Assembly: GCA_036244855.1 (NCBI GenBank)
Contig: BQKZ01000380.1
Coordinates: 23,749-87,748 of the forward strand
DNA: 64,000 bases
Reading direction: 5' to 3'
DNA from: Temnopleurus reevesii
Taxonomy: Eukaryota > Echinodermata > Echinoidea > Temnopleuroida > Temnopleuridae
Shown piece after piece: positions 1 through 13,320 of the stretch. The position numbers were made by a program, and so were the translations under genes. The notes beneath the pieces are model-generated. The model saw nothing but the letters and a program-made list of their open reading frames with translations, ran no database searches and had not been told where the DNA came from. Each line of letters begins with the position of its first letter. The first letter of the stretch is position 1.

Positions 1-905
1 CCCCCATCTCTCTCTCTCCCTCTGGAGTCCATCCGTTTTTAGCTAAAAACAAATTTCGCTTTCTCGACCGTACTGTCTGGTTGGCTTGACACTGGAAAAA
101 AGTTTCTAAATAACAAACTTTCAGAACTGTAAATTGAACTGAAATAATTCTTTCCTTTAATTCATTTATCTACCCAACACACACAAAAAAAATATGCAAT
201 GGAGTTCTGTAAGTCTTCAAATCAAGTATCGATCTATACCAATAACAAAAAATTGTAAAATTGTTATCAAATCAAAAGTTACAGGGAGAAAAGGAACCAA
301 TTTCGATCCTTATTTTCATTGCTATTAATTAGAAGGAAAAAAATCAATACATGACGTCAGAGAATATTGAATCATGTGTTTACTATAAAGGTGAAAATAG
401 TCTATGGCTTAACTGAACAACAAAACAAACGAGTTGAAAGCAATTTGTTTTTAATAACAACATCAATTGGATCCTAAAACCTCAATTTCCTTTTTGCTTT
501 CTTTTCATGTTGTACGAAAACACCAAATTGAATTCATTCGATAAGAAATTGGCAACAATATTGAAACGTTTTCCTCGAGGTCTTTCAGTTTGTTGATGGT
601 TCTAGAACTATATCCATGAACTATTGTTACAGCAATGGGACACCCCCTTGACGGTGAAAGTTGTTTTGGTATATCGGTGTTGGGACTTTCCCCGCTTTTT
701 GTGGGTTTTTTTTTACCTCGCTCTGACATTTTTTATTGCTGTGGCAGACTCATTTGATTTTATGCATTGATATCATCTTTATTCTAAAAAAATATTCTTT
801 TACTTAACAAAAGATAATACAGGTTTAAATAAATGCAAAGTCATAGGAGCAACAACTTTTTTCTTCCTTTACCTCTCTCCCACTCCGCCCTCTTCTCGTT
901 TGCTC

Positions 906-906
906 C

Positions 907-951
<45 letters not shown>

Positions 952-1003
952 TCTCCTCGTCCTCCTCCTCCTCCTCCTCCTCCTCCTCCTCCTCCCCTCC
1001 CCT
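906..1003 (+). repeat. (CT)n then (CTC)n microsatellite
   Basis: CT dinucleotides to about 953, then CTC trinucleotides. Open frames across it are low-complexity. Confidence 0.95.
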
Positions 1004-1104
1004 CCGTTTGTAGTTAACCCACTGACAACTGAATTAATATAACACTGATATGCAATTCTTACATAGGGCTAAGTACCTCTATAGAAGTCTCTAAACGTGC
1101 TAAA

Positions 1105-1306
1105 ATTATTATTATTACTCTGGCTTCAGCAAGCAGCTATAATACGCTTATATGCATTTCGAGGAATGTATTCCTACCAAGTAGCCATTCACCTCACCTG
1201 GGTTGAGTGCAGCACAATGTGTACTCATTTCTTGCTGCAGGAAATTAACGCCATGGGTGAGACTCGAACCGCGGACCTTTGAATGAAAGGCGAGAATCAG
1301 AACCAA
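1105..1306 (-). mobile_element. tRNA-derived SINE copy
   Basis: Inverted copy: (ATT)n at the left, body CACCTCACCTGGGTTGAGTG, and B-box GGTTCGAGTC (complement of 1261-1270). The distal head is truncated. Confidence 0.85.
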
Positions 1307-2837
1307 ATATTTTGTGCAGAGACCGCCGGCTATTTTCCAGTTATCAATGGGTTATGAAAGCAAACATAGTCATGTAGATTTTGTTTTATTTATTTATATT
1401 TGGTATTATGTACATTATTTTCATTTTATAGTCACATTGTGCATTTGGGTACAATTTGCAAGTAAAGTTTTCCTCCTGTTGTACGAAAACCTCAAACTTA
1501 TACCTACAATATATCGAAAATTTACCTGGACATCATCATGATCATCCAGTTTGTTTCAGCATGCTGGTCATCCCCATTACAGTGAAAGTTATTTTCGTTT
1601 CATGGGAATTCCCCTTTCCTATATCGATTACACCTTGTTGCCCTGGCCCTGTCATGGTCACAGTAGCTACAGTTTTTCTTTATATTCTTAAAAAACTGAC
1701 AATTTCAAAATGACAATATTGACTTTCCAAACAAACCACCCGGATACATGACAAAACAAATTTTCCCAATAACGGGCCTTTTCTGACTCTTCTATTTGTC
1801 TCTTCACTTGTTGACTTTCACAGCCAAAGTCGGAAAAATAAACCAAATACTTGGCTGAGAACCGTAATCACATTATGTCGTGACATGCTGTGTGAAACAC
1901 TAAGTGCGTGAGTGATAATAACATCTTTGTTAGTCATCCAAACACCCTGGCAATTTAACACAACTGGAGATATCATTCTCTTCCAATTTCCTATATTTGA
2001 TCAAGATTACCAAAACAAAAGGAAACGATTTATTGGCGTATACACAGATGAAGAGTAACAAAAGTTCTGGGACTTGATAAACTACCTCACTAGACACAAT
2101 TATATTGCCCGGTTTAATAATACATTCAAATCAATGCACGTTCCTTGCCAATATTCCAGGAAATTAGCAAAGAAATATGTGGTTGCATCAGAATAATTTA
2201 AAACAAAAACTGTATTATGTTTTAATTATATTTCATTTTAACTGTGGACACAAAAACACACTTTAATCAAAATGCATGATTGATTGTTGATAAGAAAACA
2301 TTTAGCGTTAGTTACATCTCATTCTGCATTGTGGAGGTACCACAGGGTCAAGTGTTAACACCGTAATTGTTTACTCTACACAAACTAGTTTACATTGATG
2401 ATAAATGGATATACACAGACCATCGTTGGTATTTATTTGTATATACTTACATAGTATTGCTCACTTTTCTTTAAAAGGCACCAGAGTTTTTTCTCCTTCT
2501 ACATTAGGTTTTATTACATTTATAATTATTCACATAGTTTATCGTTAGGAACTAAAGTGATACAATATTTTATTTCAAAGGAATCAAAGACCTCCCTCGT
2601 TTTCTTTTGTTGTAATCTATCGCCAGAAGGAGGAAATAAATATGATCTTGAAAATAATAAAACTGAATGTGATTCTAAACATTCTCTTCCTTGTTTCATG
2701 TTGATTTTACAGGAGGCATCAAATGTGGTCGTAAGACTTGAAAACTTCCGGCCCCAAAAAAACTTGTGGTTTTTAATGGTTTGTTATCCTCGATTCTTGG
2801 AAAAGTTCCATCAGATTTATGATTTTATACATACTTC

Positions 2838-2844
<7 letters not shown>

Positions 2845-2879
<35 letters not shown>
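2845..2879 (+). repeat. (CT)n microsatellite
   Basis: About 17 CT units. Confidence 0.95.
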
Positions 2880-2883
<4 letters not shown>

Positions 2884-2925
2884 TTTCTCTCGCTCTACCA
2901 AACCCTCGGCAATCAAATGACGCCT

Positions 2926-3044
2926 GGGGCCTGTAACATAACCAAGTTTACGATTAATCGCAAACTTTTGTACATGATTTTGTACATGACTTTCGATTTG
3001 TATCAATCATACGATTCATTGGAAACCTTTATGTTACCGGGCCC
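2926..3044. mobile_element. MITE, GGGCCCGTAACATAAA family, copy 1
   Basis: Ends GGGGCCTGTAACATAACCAA and TTTATGTTACCGGGCCC are inverted. The interior has CGATTAATCGCAAAC. Confidence 0.75.
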
Positions 3045-4020
3045 AGCTCAGTAGGCTACGTGATCGTCGAAGATCTTTCGACGGCTGACCTCAAGTTTGA
3101 CCCCCGCAATGTCAAGGGTGATCAGATTCCATCATAAATCTGTGACGAAATCTCCGTAATCGGAGGTGAACAAACGAGATCATCGCTCATCAGGGTCGAT
3201 AACGAGCCTCGTCATGAGAATAATGAGAGTCGGTTTTCTAGGAATGATTAGGATGATGATGTCCGTGGCGACATGAATATTTTTATAGTTGTAATACAGA
3301 CCCGTTGGAGACAAAAGGGTGAATATTTGTTTGGGTCATCGGATCAACGGGTCCCTATGGATGCCACGAATGCCCCCAAGCAGAATTTCCGGGTTCAATA
3401 TCGACATGGCAAATTCGCCAACCCGTCCTATCCTCCGTCCAATCTGGGTTTTCGAAATTTGTGGCCGGGGGATCGTGGACGCCAAAAAACTCATGATGCG
3501 CACATCAGTTGCGCACTCGTCGTTCGCTTTTCATAATTATGTTAAACAGATTCAATAATCCATCGCTAAACCCTTTTCACGAATTACAACCAAACAGATT
3601 AGATTTTCAAAGAATTGTGATGCAATGGCCTCGTATGTCAAACCTTTAGACATGTTAGATGTGAAAATGTTGCAATTTCATTATTTCATAATCCTGCGCT
3701 TGTTTCAAAGGCAATACGTGTTTCAGTAATTGATTTCAAGGAAATTCAACAAATTCCTTAATGGTGTTTCATAAAGATGTGCGTACATCTGCGCACGACG
3801 CTACGAACGACTGATGACACTGTATCGCAATCAATGATAACCGCTTGCGCTGAATCGCACCAATGAAAGCTAGCGTCGCCAGTCGTCCGTAGAGTGGTAG
3901 GTAAATCACACACAATTTTATTAAACGTGACCCAGGGCACCAAAAAATTGCCTTTGTTTTGTCTTTTGTTTCTGTATGGTGTTCTGTTCTATACATAGAT
4001 GTATTTACCTCTATGATTCT

Positions 4021-4211
4021 CCGTCCGCGTTTTCACAAAGTGACGGGAGCCAAAGTGTATTGTTGCATGAAGACAAAGAAATCCCGACATAGCACCAATT
4101 CAACGGGCATCCTATTAAACAACGTATTAAGAAGGACACGTTTCAATGGATTTGTAACTCATTTCGTGTAACGACACCCTGTGGCTCCCGTTACTTCGTG
4201 AAAACACGGAC
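4021..4211. mobile_element. Foldback MITE with about 38-bp inverted ends
   Basis: Left CCGTCCGCGTTTTCACAAAG then TGACGGGAGCC; right GGCTCCCGTTACTTCGTGAA then AACACGGACG. The arms match with few differences. A solo arm of the same family lies at 57559-57590. Confidence 0.8.
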
Positions 4212-4364
4212 GAATATATCTGGCAAAGTGCCAACATCAAGAAAAGATATATCTAAGATTTAAGGAAAAAACGCAAAGCATTTATTTTGCATTTGTGTGT
4301 ATCATATTCAAGCACCCCAATCCACAGTTTATCTTCATCATCCATCTGGTTGTTCCATTCCTCC

Positions 4365-4500
4365 TGGAGCTGGAGGACCTCCCAGAGAATGCTTAATTGT
4401 CTTCATCTAGTCTGAATGGTTTCCGGGTTCAAAGTCGAGATCACATTACTCTCTATTCATCTTATATACGAATGAATTCAATCATTTTCAACACATGTAG
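4365..4500 (+). repeat. Diverged duplicate of 5085-5185
   Basis: CTGGAGGACCTCCCAG, GGTTTCCGGGTTCAAAGTCG and ACTCTCTATTCAT appear in the same order near 5090-5165. Confidence 0.55.
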
Positions 4501-4538
4501 AGAGCTTTATTTGTTTATTTTGGTAAATTTCATGTTCG

Positions 4539-4839
4539 TGGGAGCGTCGGGGTGTAGTGGTTCGGACTCTCGCCTCTTAACTAGAGGGTCGGTGGTTCGA
4601 ATCTCTCCCAGGGCGTTAATTTCCTTCAGCAAGAAATTGACCCACATTGTGCTGCACTCAACCCAGGTGAGGTGAATGGGTACCTGGCAGGAATCTTTAT
4701 TCCTTGAAATGTCATGTGCGCTGGTGGATGCCGGGCTAAAGCCAAGGTAAAAAATGCAAAGCGCCTTGAGCACTCAGCAATGAGAGTGGATACGTGCGCT
4801 ATATAAGTTGCATATATTATTATCATTATTATTATTATT
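4539..4839 (+). mobile_element. tRNA-derived SINE, full-length copy
   Basis: The head is tRNA-like with B-box GGTTCGAATC at 4594-4603 and an approximate A-box near 4556. A conserved body follows (TTAATTTCCTTCAGCAAGAA, CTCAACCCAGGTGAGGTGAA). The 3' tail has GCGCCTTGAGCAC (4761-4773) and ends in (ATT)n. Confidence 0.9.
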
Positions 4840-5781
4840 CTGCAGGAATTGAGGATATATTTATGTTCTTTCCTCATTTGAGAGTGGATATTAATCCACT
4901 ATTTAAAAGAAAATGTTCATGGGAAGAGTTCAACAAAAAAATATTACATATGTAATAATTTTTACACCCCAAAGTCTCCATAGTTTCGAAATTACACATT
5001 TATTTATTTGTTTGTTTTGTTTTGTTATGCCCTTTTTGCATCTTTGAGATATCATGGCCATAATAATTCTGTATTTTATTGTTTCATTCTGGAGGATCTC
5101 CCAGTCTATATGGTTACCGGGTTCAAAGTCGATTTTATGATTACTACAACTCTCTCTACATTCATATTGTACAGAAAATATCCATTAAAAATTGTTTGTT
5201 ACCCAGACATTGAACAAAAATCATGTTGTTACCTCATTTTGAATTTAAAAAGTCAACTCAAAAATGATATATATTTTAAAGGAGCAAAAGGAAAAAAATT
5301 GGCGAGCAGATCGAGAAAATAGTGAAGAAAATCGGACAAAAATAGTATAGATAAATATGAATTCTTAAAGACTTGAGAAAAAATACTGCGAATGAGCATA
5401 AGTATAAGTTTCAAGAATAATGTAAACACAAAACACATACTACAAAAAGATATTTATAAATTGTCAACGTACAGTACAAACATTATATTTCATCATAAAT
5501 AAGGGAAAGTAAAAATTGGCAAATAGTCAAAATTTGAGCACACACGTACCTTTATATGTAAGAATGAAAACAAACAAGAAACGCTCGGTGTTTACAATAT
5601 TTCCTAACCACACAACCAAATACGATGTTCCCCGCTGAAGGGATCAACCTTCAAAAACCCAACAAAACACCTGCAGTGCGTGAACTTCAGGTATTTAGCT
5701 CCTTAAAAGAATCGTTCTCACCAACAAATATGAATAGCAGATAGACATTTCCACATGAGAAAAATCAAGAACTATTCTTGA

Positions 5782-6122
5782 AAGTGACTCTTATTTTGCT
5801 CGGAGACAGTATATTGAGGATAATTTGAGTGGTATCTGTGAAGTATATAACATAGTTTTAAAATCTTTCTTCAGAAATATGCTGGATTTATTTTTTTCTT
5901 TTAATTCTATGAACTGTTTGATGACCGCGGGCAAATTTTCTGATATACTTCCTTTACCGACATTCTTCAGACCTCGGAGCTATCCATGTGGAAAATGCAA
6001 ATATTTCTTCCATTTTTGTACTATATTTCTGATAGTTGGACCGGTCTCTGAGTGTCTAGTACTGAGCTATAACTTATAAATATGTACCTCAAATAGTATG
6101 TAATTCCGTAACCGTCCATGTC
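5782..6122 (+). repeat. About 350-bp interspersed repeat, copy 1
   Basis: Shares many blocks in order with 16480-16832: CTCTTATTTTGCTCG.AGACA, TTACCGACAT, TGTGGAAAATG, GGACCGGTCTCTGAG and ATGTAATTCCGT. No ORF is conserved. Confidence 0.8.
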
Positions 6123-8424
6123 GATATAACGTATTGCCTAAATGTAAAACACAATAAACCAACACAAAATAAAAACACAACAACACAAAACACAACAACA
6201 ACAACAACAAGGACAACACATAAAACCAACTCCTGCTATTAAAGACTTACCGTATTACAGTATTCAGGTAGTCTCATTCAAGGCTTCCAGGCTTGTTCAT
6301 ATGATAGTCGAAGTCAAAGGAAAGTCCGTGGTGCTTTCAATGTGCAAAACGGCTCTATAGCTTCAATCAGGACTTGAATTGACATGGACGATTTAGACTA
6401 TAGCTCTTGGTTTTGTCGAATATATTTCGTATAGATCAAATCTTCATGAAAAGTCAAATTGCACCAACTAAAAGTAGGACATCACGCAGGTGTCGATTCA
6501 GATCACAATGAACACCAGAAAACTTTTCTCTTCCACCGGCTGAGAAATAAAAAGCAATAAACCGAGAAAGTGCGTGCGCATTGCATCCGCATTCTATATA
6601 CTTCCAGTCCGAGTTCTGACATGGGTTCGGAAACGGGCGGAAGCGATCGAGGTTGCCATAGTAACCTTTATGCCAAGAAACCAAGTCCAATGACACGACT
6701 CTATTCTCCTTCCACAATGGTATCAGATACCCCACTGTCATTATTATGAAGTTATTTATGATTACATGGTGGGTTGTTTTTGTTTTCTCTAAGATGTTGA
6801 CGGGTTTCCGATTGAATAGATTCATAACAATCTCTATCATGTCTATTTTATTGGTTTCTGTCGTTATGTGGAAGTGATACAACTGTTCCATTGATTAAGG
6901 TTGCTAAAAGTATCGTGTTTTTTTACTTTCAGAAATGATTGAACTCAGTCATGTTTTCTTGTTGTCTCATAATTATTCGTTAGTTTTAGAAGATAATGGA
7001 AACTGAAAACAAAAACAAACAAAAACACGATTATATAAACTATTTCCGAAAAATTAAGTCGAACGCAGACCATAGATCCGTACGCCGTGCATTCAACTTA
7101 TTGGAAACCTCTTATATTGTGTTACTTGGTTCATATTTTTTGTATTATTTGGTGGCAGCATCTCATAAGACTATGTTCTTTCCAGCTGTCTCCTCATTCG
7201 ATTTTATTTGTATATTTTACCTTGTACGTGAAATTGGTTTTTACTTTTGAATGAAATAAATGTGAATTGAACTGTGCAAACACAACAATGACATGCCGGT
7301 TCCGATTTCAATAGAATTACAAAGGAGCATTGAATTTGCGTTCGACTTAATTTTTCGGAAATAGTTCATATCGTGTTCACAGTACAAACTATCTTGCTAC
7401 CGTGTCCAGTAAGTTACTTTATCAATTGGATATCAAAGATGCCAAAATTAGCCAGTGAATCATCACACACCGAAATAGCCTTCAGATTCAAATGATCAAA
7501 CTTTCGTATCTATTGCTACGATAAGTTTACGGTTTACGATTGCCGTTGTTTATTTTTATGTTATCATATTTTGGGCAATGGGGCCGACTAATGCAATGGC
7601 CAAATTAGACCCGAAAGCATTACCGAGGGTGCCGAGGAAACAAGACAACTCTTGTAAAACACTTGGCGCCGTCTGTCTTTGCCGCCCCCTCCCGGAGGAA
7701 CTGAAGAGCAAAAAAGAGAGAACTAAACAAAGAAAAAAAAGCTTGTACATTTCATCTTCGCTCCAACGCGCGCTGATAATATAACACAAATTTGGCGCCC
7801 CAGACTCGGAGGCTCGAGCCCCCAAATCCCCCTCCCCCAGCCCCATATACTTTTTTTTCTCGAAGAATTCGGGGGAGGGGGTTTATCGAAACGAGGATGT
7901 TGAACCTAATTTGAAAGTTGCATCCATTCGATGATCAAGCTATCGAAATGGAGAAAACTGTCGAATAATGTTATGAAGTCATGTTCAACATTGGTGAACA
8001 ATACATTTGTCGTTTGGTCAAGATAAGGGATTGTTTGTTTTTGTTTTAACATCAGTATGATGACGTCATAATTAGACCCTGTGGATGACCAGTGTCATGA
8101 TATTTCACACAGTGCTCTCTCTAGCAGCATGGATGATACAAAGGACTGCTGGTACTTTCTATTTGCAATTAAATATAAGTCGGTGCAACCTTATCTCACA
8201 TAGTCTAGTTCTGACTGAATAATATAATTATAGTAACATACTTACGTAATTACCTTCCTCGAAGCACCGGAGCTATTTTAACAATATATTCCATGACATT
8301 TTCTTATCATATAGATCCAGCACCTCATGTACCATGTACAGGTTTAAGTGCTGATCGAATGTTTATATTTTTACGGAGAGGGTTAATATATTAGAAAAAA
8401 AATTATAAAGTATGCACGTGTTTT

Positions 8425-8480
8425 GCAAGAAAGTTCGACATTGTGCTGCACTCAACCCAGGTGAGGTAAAATGGTTCCTT
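8425..8480 (+). mobile_element. SINE fragment
   Basis: Contains ATTGTGCTGCACTCAACCCA followed by GGTGAGGT, the central block of the SINE family, without head or tail. Confidence 0.7.
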
Positions 8481-11415
8481 AAATGCAGTGAGCGCAAAAT
8501 GGTAGCCAGGAGGGTAATGCAGACGATTAGAAACACTTCGTATCATAAATCGCTCTATAAATTTTGTGGATTTTCATTATTACATTTGGGAACCGGGCCT
8601 GCAGACATGATTCAAAGTTGTTAATGATAGATAAGTTTCGTAATGTATTCTAATATAGTGGACATATCTATATTAAATGCTCAATTAAAAAATATTTTAC
8701 CTCATAGAAAAAAATCGCATTTTGATAGACGGAATGAACTTTGCATAAAGATATTGCTGCTAGGTAGGGCAAGTACAATGTTTGTCATATACAGAGGAAT
8801 ATATTTTGTCATTCTTATATGCATGTAAATTGTATTCCACATTCCGTTCAAATCCATTACTGCACTCTAAGTTTAAGGATGTTAAGTTTAATCTACATTC
8901 TAAATATTATGATACAAAAATATTATTTGACAAGTAAATACACATTTCGTCTTGGGGTAAACATGAATAAATTAAAGTTTTAAAAATCTGGTGCAACTAT
9001 TTACTTTTGCCGGATGGAACCGTTGGGGTAGATAAATAATTTTTATCTTTCTTAATCGCCCGGTGACGATTGGTACTAATTTTAGTTCAATATATACCTT
9101 TATCTGTTTCTAAATATAGCTTCATCTGGACATAGTATTGATTCGCCACTTGCAGACAATATATTGTCGAATAAATTAGATATATATCCTATTCTTAGTC
9201 AGCAAAAAAAATAGTTTTCAAAAAGTTCAAAGGAAGTCACCTTTTTCTGTCCTGTTTGCTGTCAATATTGTGAGGTATTATTTCTGAGTTGTTCCTCGTA
9301 ATCAGTGAACAAAGGTATGCTGTACTTATAAAACGCGTATCATACACTTGTCTCTAAGGTGAAACAACATTTATTGTTGTTTACTTAATCCCTCTCAGTA
9401 CAAATTGTCCCTGGAATCTCTTGAATTACAATGTTGATGCTTGATTTAATGATTGTATGTAAGTATTCAGAAGGGGATGAATTTGAAAGATTTTTTTGAC
9501 AAGCAAGAACAAAAAGCGAATATTTTTGTCTGGGACGCCTTCACGAGCAAAAATGGAAAATAGAAAGGAATGTGATTTTTTGTTATCACCTGGTATTGTT
9601 GTCATCAGACAGACAAATCATTTTAAGATGATATAATTTGTGATGATTCAATCCAATAAAAAGTACGAATACGAAAAGAAATGACCGTCTATTATTTTGA
9701 ACGTGTGTAAATTCATTTTTGGGTGGAATTGGGTGCCGAAAGCCACGCATATGCTATTGGCAGTGCATATAGGACCACGGGCGCTTTCATTTTCTCTTCA
9801 ACATAACTTTTTTCCTTTTCATTTTCTTGTCAGCATCGCGATCCATAAGTAATGATTATTATGCAATATAGAAATAAAGATATGTCCGAAGTAGATGGAC
9901 CATTTCATTTTCATGTTCAGATTGTAGAACGTCTGGAATCGTCTCGAGTGAGCTTTTTATGGGGATGGGTGGGGGTTAACAGGAGCGGGGGTTTTCATAA
10001 TAAGTATTTCAGCGATATCAGCTCCTCCCATAACTAAAATAAATATAGGGAACTGCAACAAAATGGATCGTAGCACATACAATATTTTTTTTATATTTGC
10101 TACGTCACTGCTCCTACAATACCACCACCAACACAATAAGTGTGTCGTGATCCAGTGAATTTTTAAATTGAGGTTTTGGTATTTCTGTAGAACGAGGGTA
10201 TACTACTTATAAAAAAAAATTTACAGGAAAAAAGTCCCTTATTTTGTTGTCTCGCTTCCTCTTCGGATGTCATAGCTACAAAAATACGATTCAATTCAAA
10301 TAACGATTTAATCATTCTGCTTTTCTACAGAAGCATTAACAATTTTATATAAATACGGTCAGTAAATTGCAAATGGTAACGCAATCTCTGAACAATATAA
10401 TCAAACTAAATATCGAGCAGAATAAATTGAGGAAAACAAGAACAGAATAAAGGACATGAAAAGTAATGCTTGTAGATTAAATGCCACTCAAAGTAAAATA
10501 ACAATGCTTCATATGCGCATCGGGTGGGGTATGGAGCTAAAGCCACCCCACGAGTAAGAAGTAGGGCGAAATTTGGCATTATGGGGCGCCAAAATTCTTG
10601 AAGTACCCCCCCCCCCCCCCCTCCTCGGTTGTTGTTTTTTTCTTCATTTTTTCATCATATTTTTTCTTCTCTTTTTTGCATTTTTTTTTTTGCTTGCTTG
10701 TCCCTACTCCCTTTTCTCCTCTTATTTTGAGATGCAAATTTACTATGAGTGGGCAAAACATTTTACAAAGAGCTTTTGTGTCGTGTAGGGGGGGGGGGGT
10801 AAAAAAAAAGATTGACGAAGTTCTTTATTTGATTATTTTTGTGATCTACAATTATTCACCTTATTTTCATCCTTTAACCTGATTATCTTAAAGTCATGTA
10901 AACTTCCTGTAATGATGTTATGCAAGGAAGTTCGTTAACGGATGCTAAACCAGATCGTTCTAGGTCCTATTTTAGTGGACAGATTTCCCGTTCTCGTAAG
11001 GCTATATCATGGCCACATTAGCATTGTGCACTTTGATCTGACTTCATGCGTCTTGTAATGTTGCTAGGGTATACTAATGCGATGGGGTTTTGTTCTGTTT
11101 TCATTATCATTAAACTTCTTTTACTCATTATTCTATTTTAAAGACACGGGTTTACGAACATGAGAAACGTATAGTAATTTTTAGGCTATAACGCTCTTTA
11201 AAAATAAGCTGCTCATATTACTATGAAATATTGAAAAAGAAAAAAAAAGCACGATGAAAGTATAATACTTTATATCCCCCTGATGTGATTAACTTTTGTA
11301 TGTAAATACATTGGAATCGTTTCATTTCTTTTTTGCAACGATATCTAATTAGGAGCTTTTTCAGTGAAAGAATGTGCATAATTAACCACACCAGTTCAAA
11401 AAGCTCTTAATTAAA

Positions 11416-11642
11416 CACACCTTTGCGTTTTTAGCCTGCGTCGACCCAGTATATTTTAAAATTAAAAACGCTCCATTGACACACAAAGACGCAGGTCGTA
11501 TGGTGGACTGATGTTCGGTGTGGCTCATTGAGCGCAAACAGAACTTCAGTCCACCGTCTGATCAGCGTATACTGTGCGCTAAAGGAGCGTTTTTAATTTC
11601 CAAAATTGCTGGGCCGACGCAGACTAAAATCGCAAAGGTGTG
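11416..11642. mobile_element. Foldback MITE with about 60-bp inverted arms
   Basis: Left arm CACACCTTTGCGTTTTTAGC through ATTAAAAACGCTCC. The right arm is the inverse, ending GACTAAAATCGCAAAGGTGT. A second inner inverted pair (GGTGGACTGA / TCAGTCCACC) makes nearly the whole unit self-complementary. Confidence 0.85.
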
Positions 11643-13073
11643 AGTCGGTCTTTACACTTATTAACAGAATATGACATACATAACGAGCTCTGTTCATAAT
11701 TATACAGCCTATGCGTGGTTTGGCCCGAATCCAAATATTTAGATAGAAAGGTGTGTGAGGTGGAAATCTCTTAATCTGCTATGTCAGAAAACCAAACCTC
11801 AAACAACCTACACCTGAGAAAAACATCACTCATACTACATAGGTATAGACCAAAGGGGCATGGGGGAAGCCTCCCCCAAACCTAAATCATTAACCAATCT
11901 ATTGACCTGTCTCATTAACGCTTATGACATCCTAGATGGACGCTTTTAAAATTACGATTCCCGTTTCTCGATGAGCTTTTCCTTTATACATGTGTGTTCA
12001 CTTAATTTCCTTGTCATTTTGCGCATGATTAAGATTCTGCTAAGATCAAAAGTTCAAGCTCTTTCTTTTTTTCTTTCTTTTTTTATACTTTATTTAGAAT
12101 AAATCAAATATTGTGTTACAGGTATAAGTTCGTGAGAGGGAGAATAAGATCTACTTTCGTGATTGAGAAGAATATTAGGCGCAAACCCCGGGGTATTCAA
12201 AATGGAAGGGTGCCTCATAAAATTTTGGAAAAGAAACAAAATAAGGTAAAAGAGCCTTCATTTTTTTTTGGGGGGGGGGGTTGCTTGATAGCCCGCCGGG
12301 GGGAAGTGAAGACTATTTTTTCGCTCTACCCTTTTTATTTTTTCGTAAGAAAAATATGTGAAAAAATTCGTTTCGTCATCTACCCCCTTCGAATACAACC
12401 CTAGATACGCGCCTGAATTCACAATGCCAATATTTCTTGGTATGCGATCATGGACTTAGACCTTCTATGAGCCATGATGCGCTTGACATTGGAAACAGTT
12501 TACGTAATCTGGTAATGAATACAATTATGATGTATATTTAAATACACTGGGTAAAGAGCGATTGAACCGTGTGGCAAATTTTGAAATTGAGGTGAGAGAT
12601 GATGAAAAAAAGCTTTGTGGTTCAATCTGGAGGCTTTGAACATTAACATGAACCTTTCGACCGAGACCATTGCGGATGGGTGGGGTAGGCAATACTTTTG
12701 TATGTGTTTCGTTAGTCTTTTCGGTTTAAGTTGTGGGTTTGTTGTTGGATGTTATATAAAATGTGTCACATTATGTTATCTTCCTCATTACTATGGTTTC
12801 GTCTATCAGTGGCTTGGTGACGTCATCACCACTAGCACAGCGAACCCCCGTTGCATCCGTGACCATGAAACTTGTATGCGTGATGTGAGAACTGTTTTAT
12901 GACAGCTCTTTGGCTATAAATATACTGTCACTTAAATGAATATCACAAATTTTCTTCTTTGTAATCTTCTTTGAAACTATAATCATTGTCAACATTATCT
13001 TTGCTTCGTCATTATCATTAATATCACCCGTCGTCATTACCAAAATTCAACATCATCGCATCACCTCAACCGC

Positions 13074-13082
13074 TACCATCAT

Positions 13083-13114
<32 letters not shown>

Positions 13115-13320
13115 TCATCATTATTATTATAATCGTCATCAGCATCATCATCTCCTACATCATCATCACTATCATCATCATCCTCACCACCACCACCACC
13201 ATCACCACCACCATCATCATCATCATCATCAACATCTCCAACGTTATCCTCTTCATTGTTACTATTACCATCATCATCCTCATCATCATTATCATCATCG
13301 TCGTCATTCTCATCATCATT
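13074..13320 (+). repeat. (CAT/CAC)n microsatellite
   Basis: About 250 bp of CAT, CAC and related trinucleotides; the Asp-rich frame on the complement is a by-product. Confidence 0.95.

Larger units (their letters stand above)
1..4020. other. Intergenic region, left edge
   Basis: No supported gene. Holds the SINE at 1105, CT microsatellites and the MITE at 2926. The 165-codon frame at 2557 crosses the CT repeat and the MITE and is not believed. Confidence 0.6.
4840..11415. other. Intergenic region without supported genes
   Basis: AT-rich. Contains the 5782 repeat, a SINE fragment at 8425 and homopolymer tracts near 10607 and 10788. A 145-codon frame on the minus strand (6454-6891) has no recognisable domain and is about what chance allows. 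Confidence 0.55.

Noticed and set aside
508..1640. Possible duplicate blocks near 508-700 and 1470-1640 sharing GTTGTACGAAAAC and AGTGAAAGTT words
   Set aside because: Too little ordered similarity to claim homology.
2557..3054. 165-codon plus-strand frame
   Set aside because: Crosses a CT microsatellite and a MITE; no domain.
4539..4610. Possible free-standing tRNA gene
   Set aside because: The B-box is good but the cloverleaf is poor and it continues into a SINE body; it is the SINE promoter.
6454..6891. 145-codon minus-strand frame
   Set aside because: No recognisable domain or splice context; about one such frame is expected by chance at this composition.
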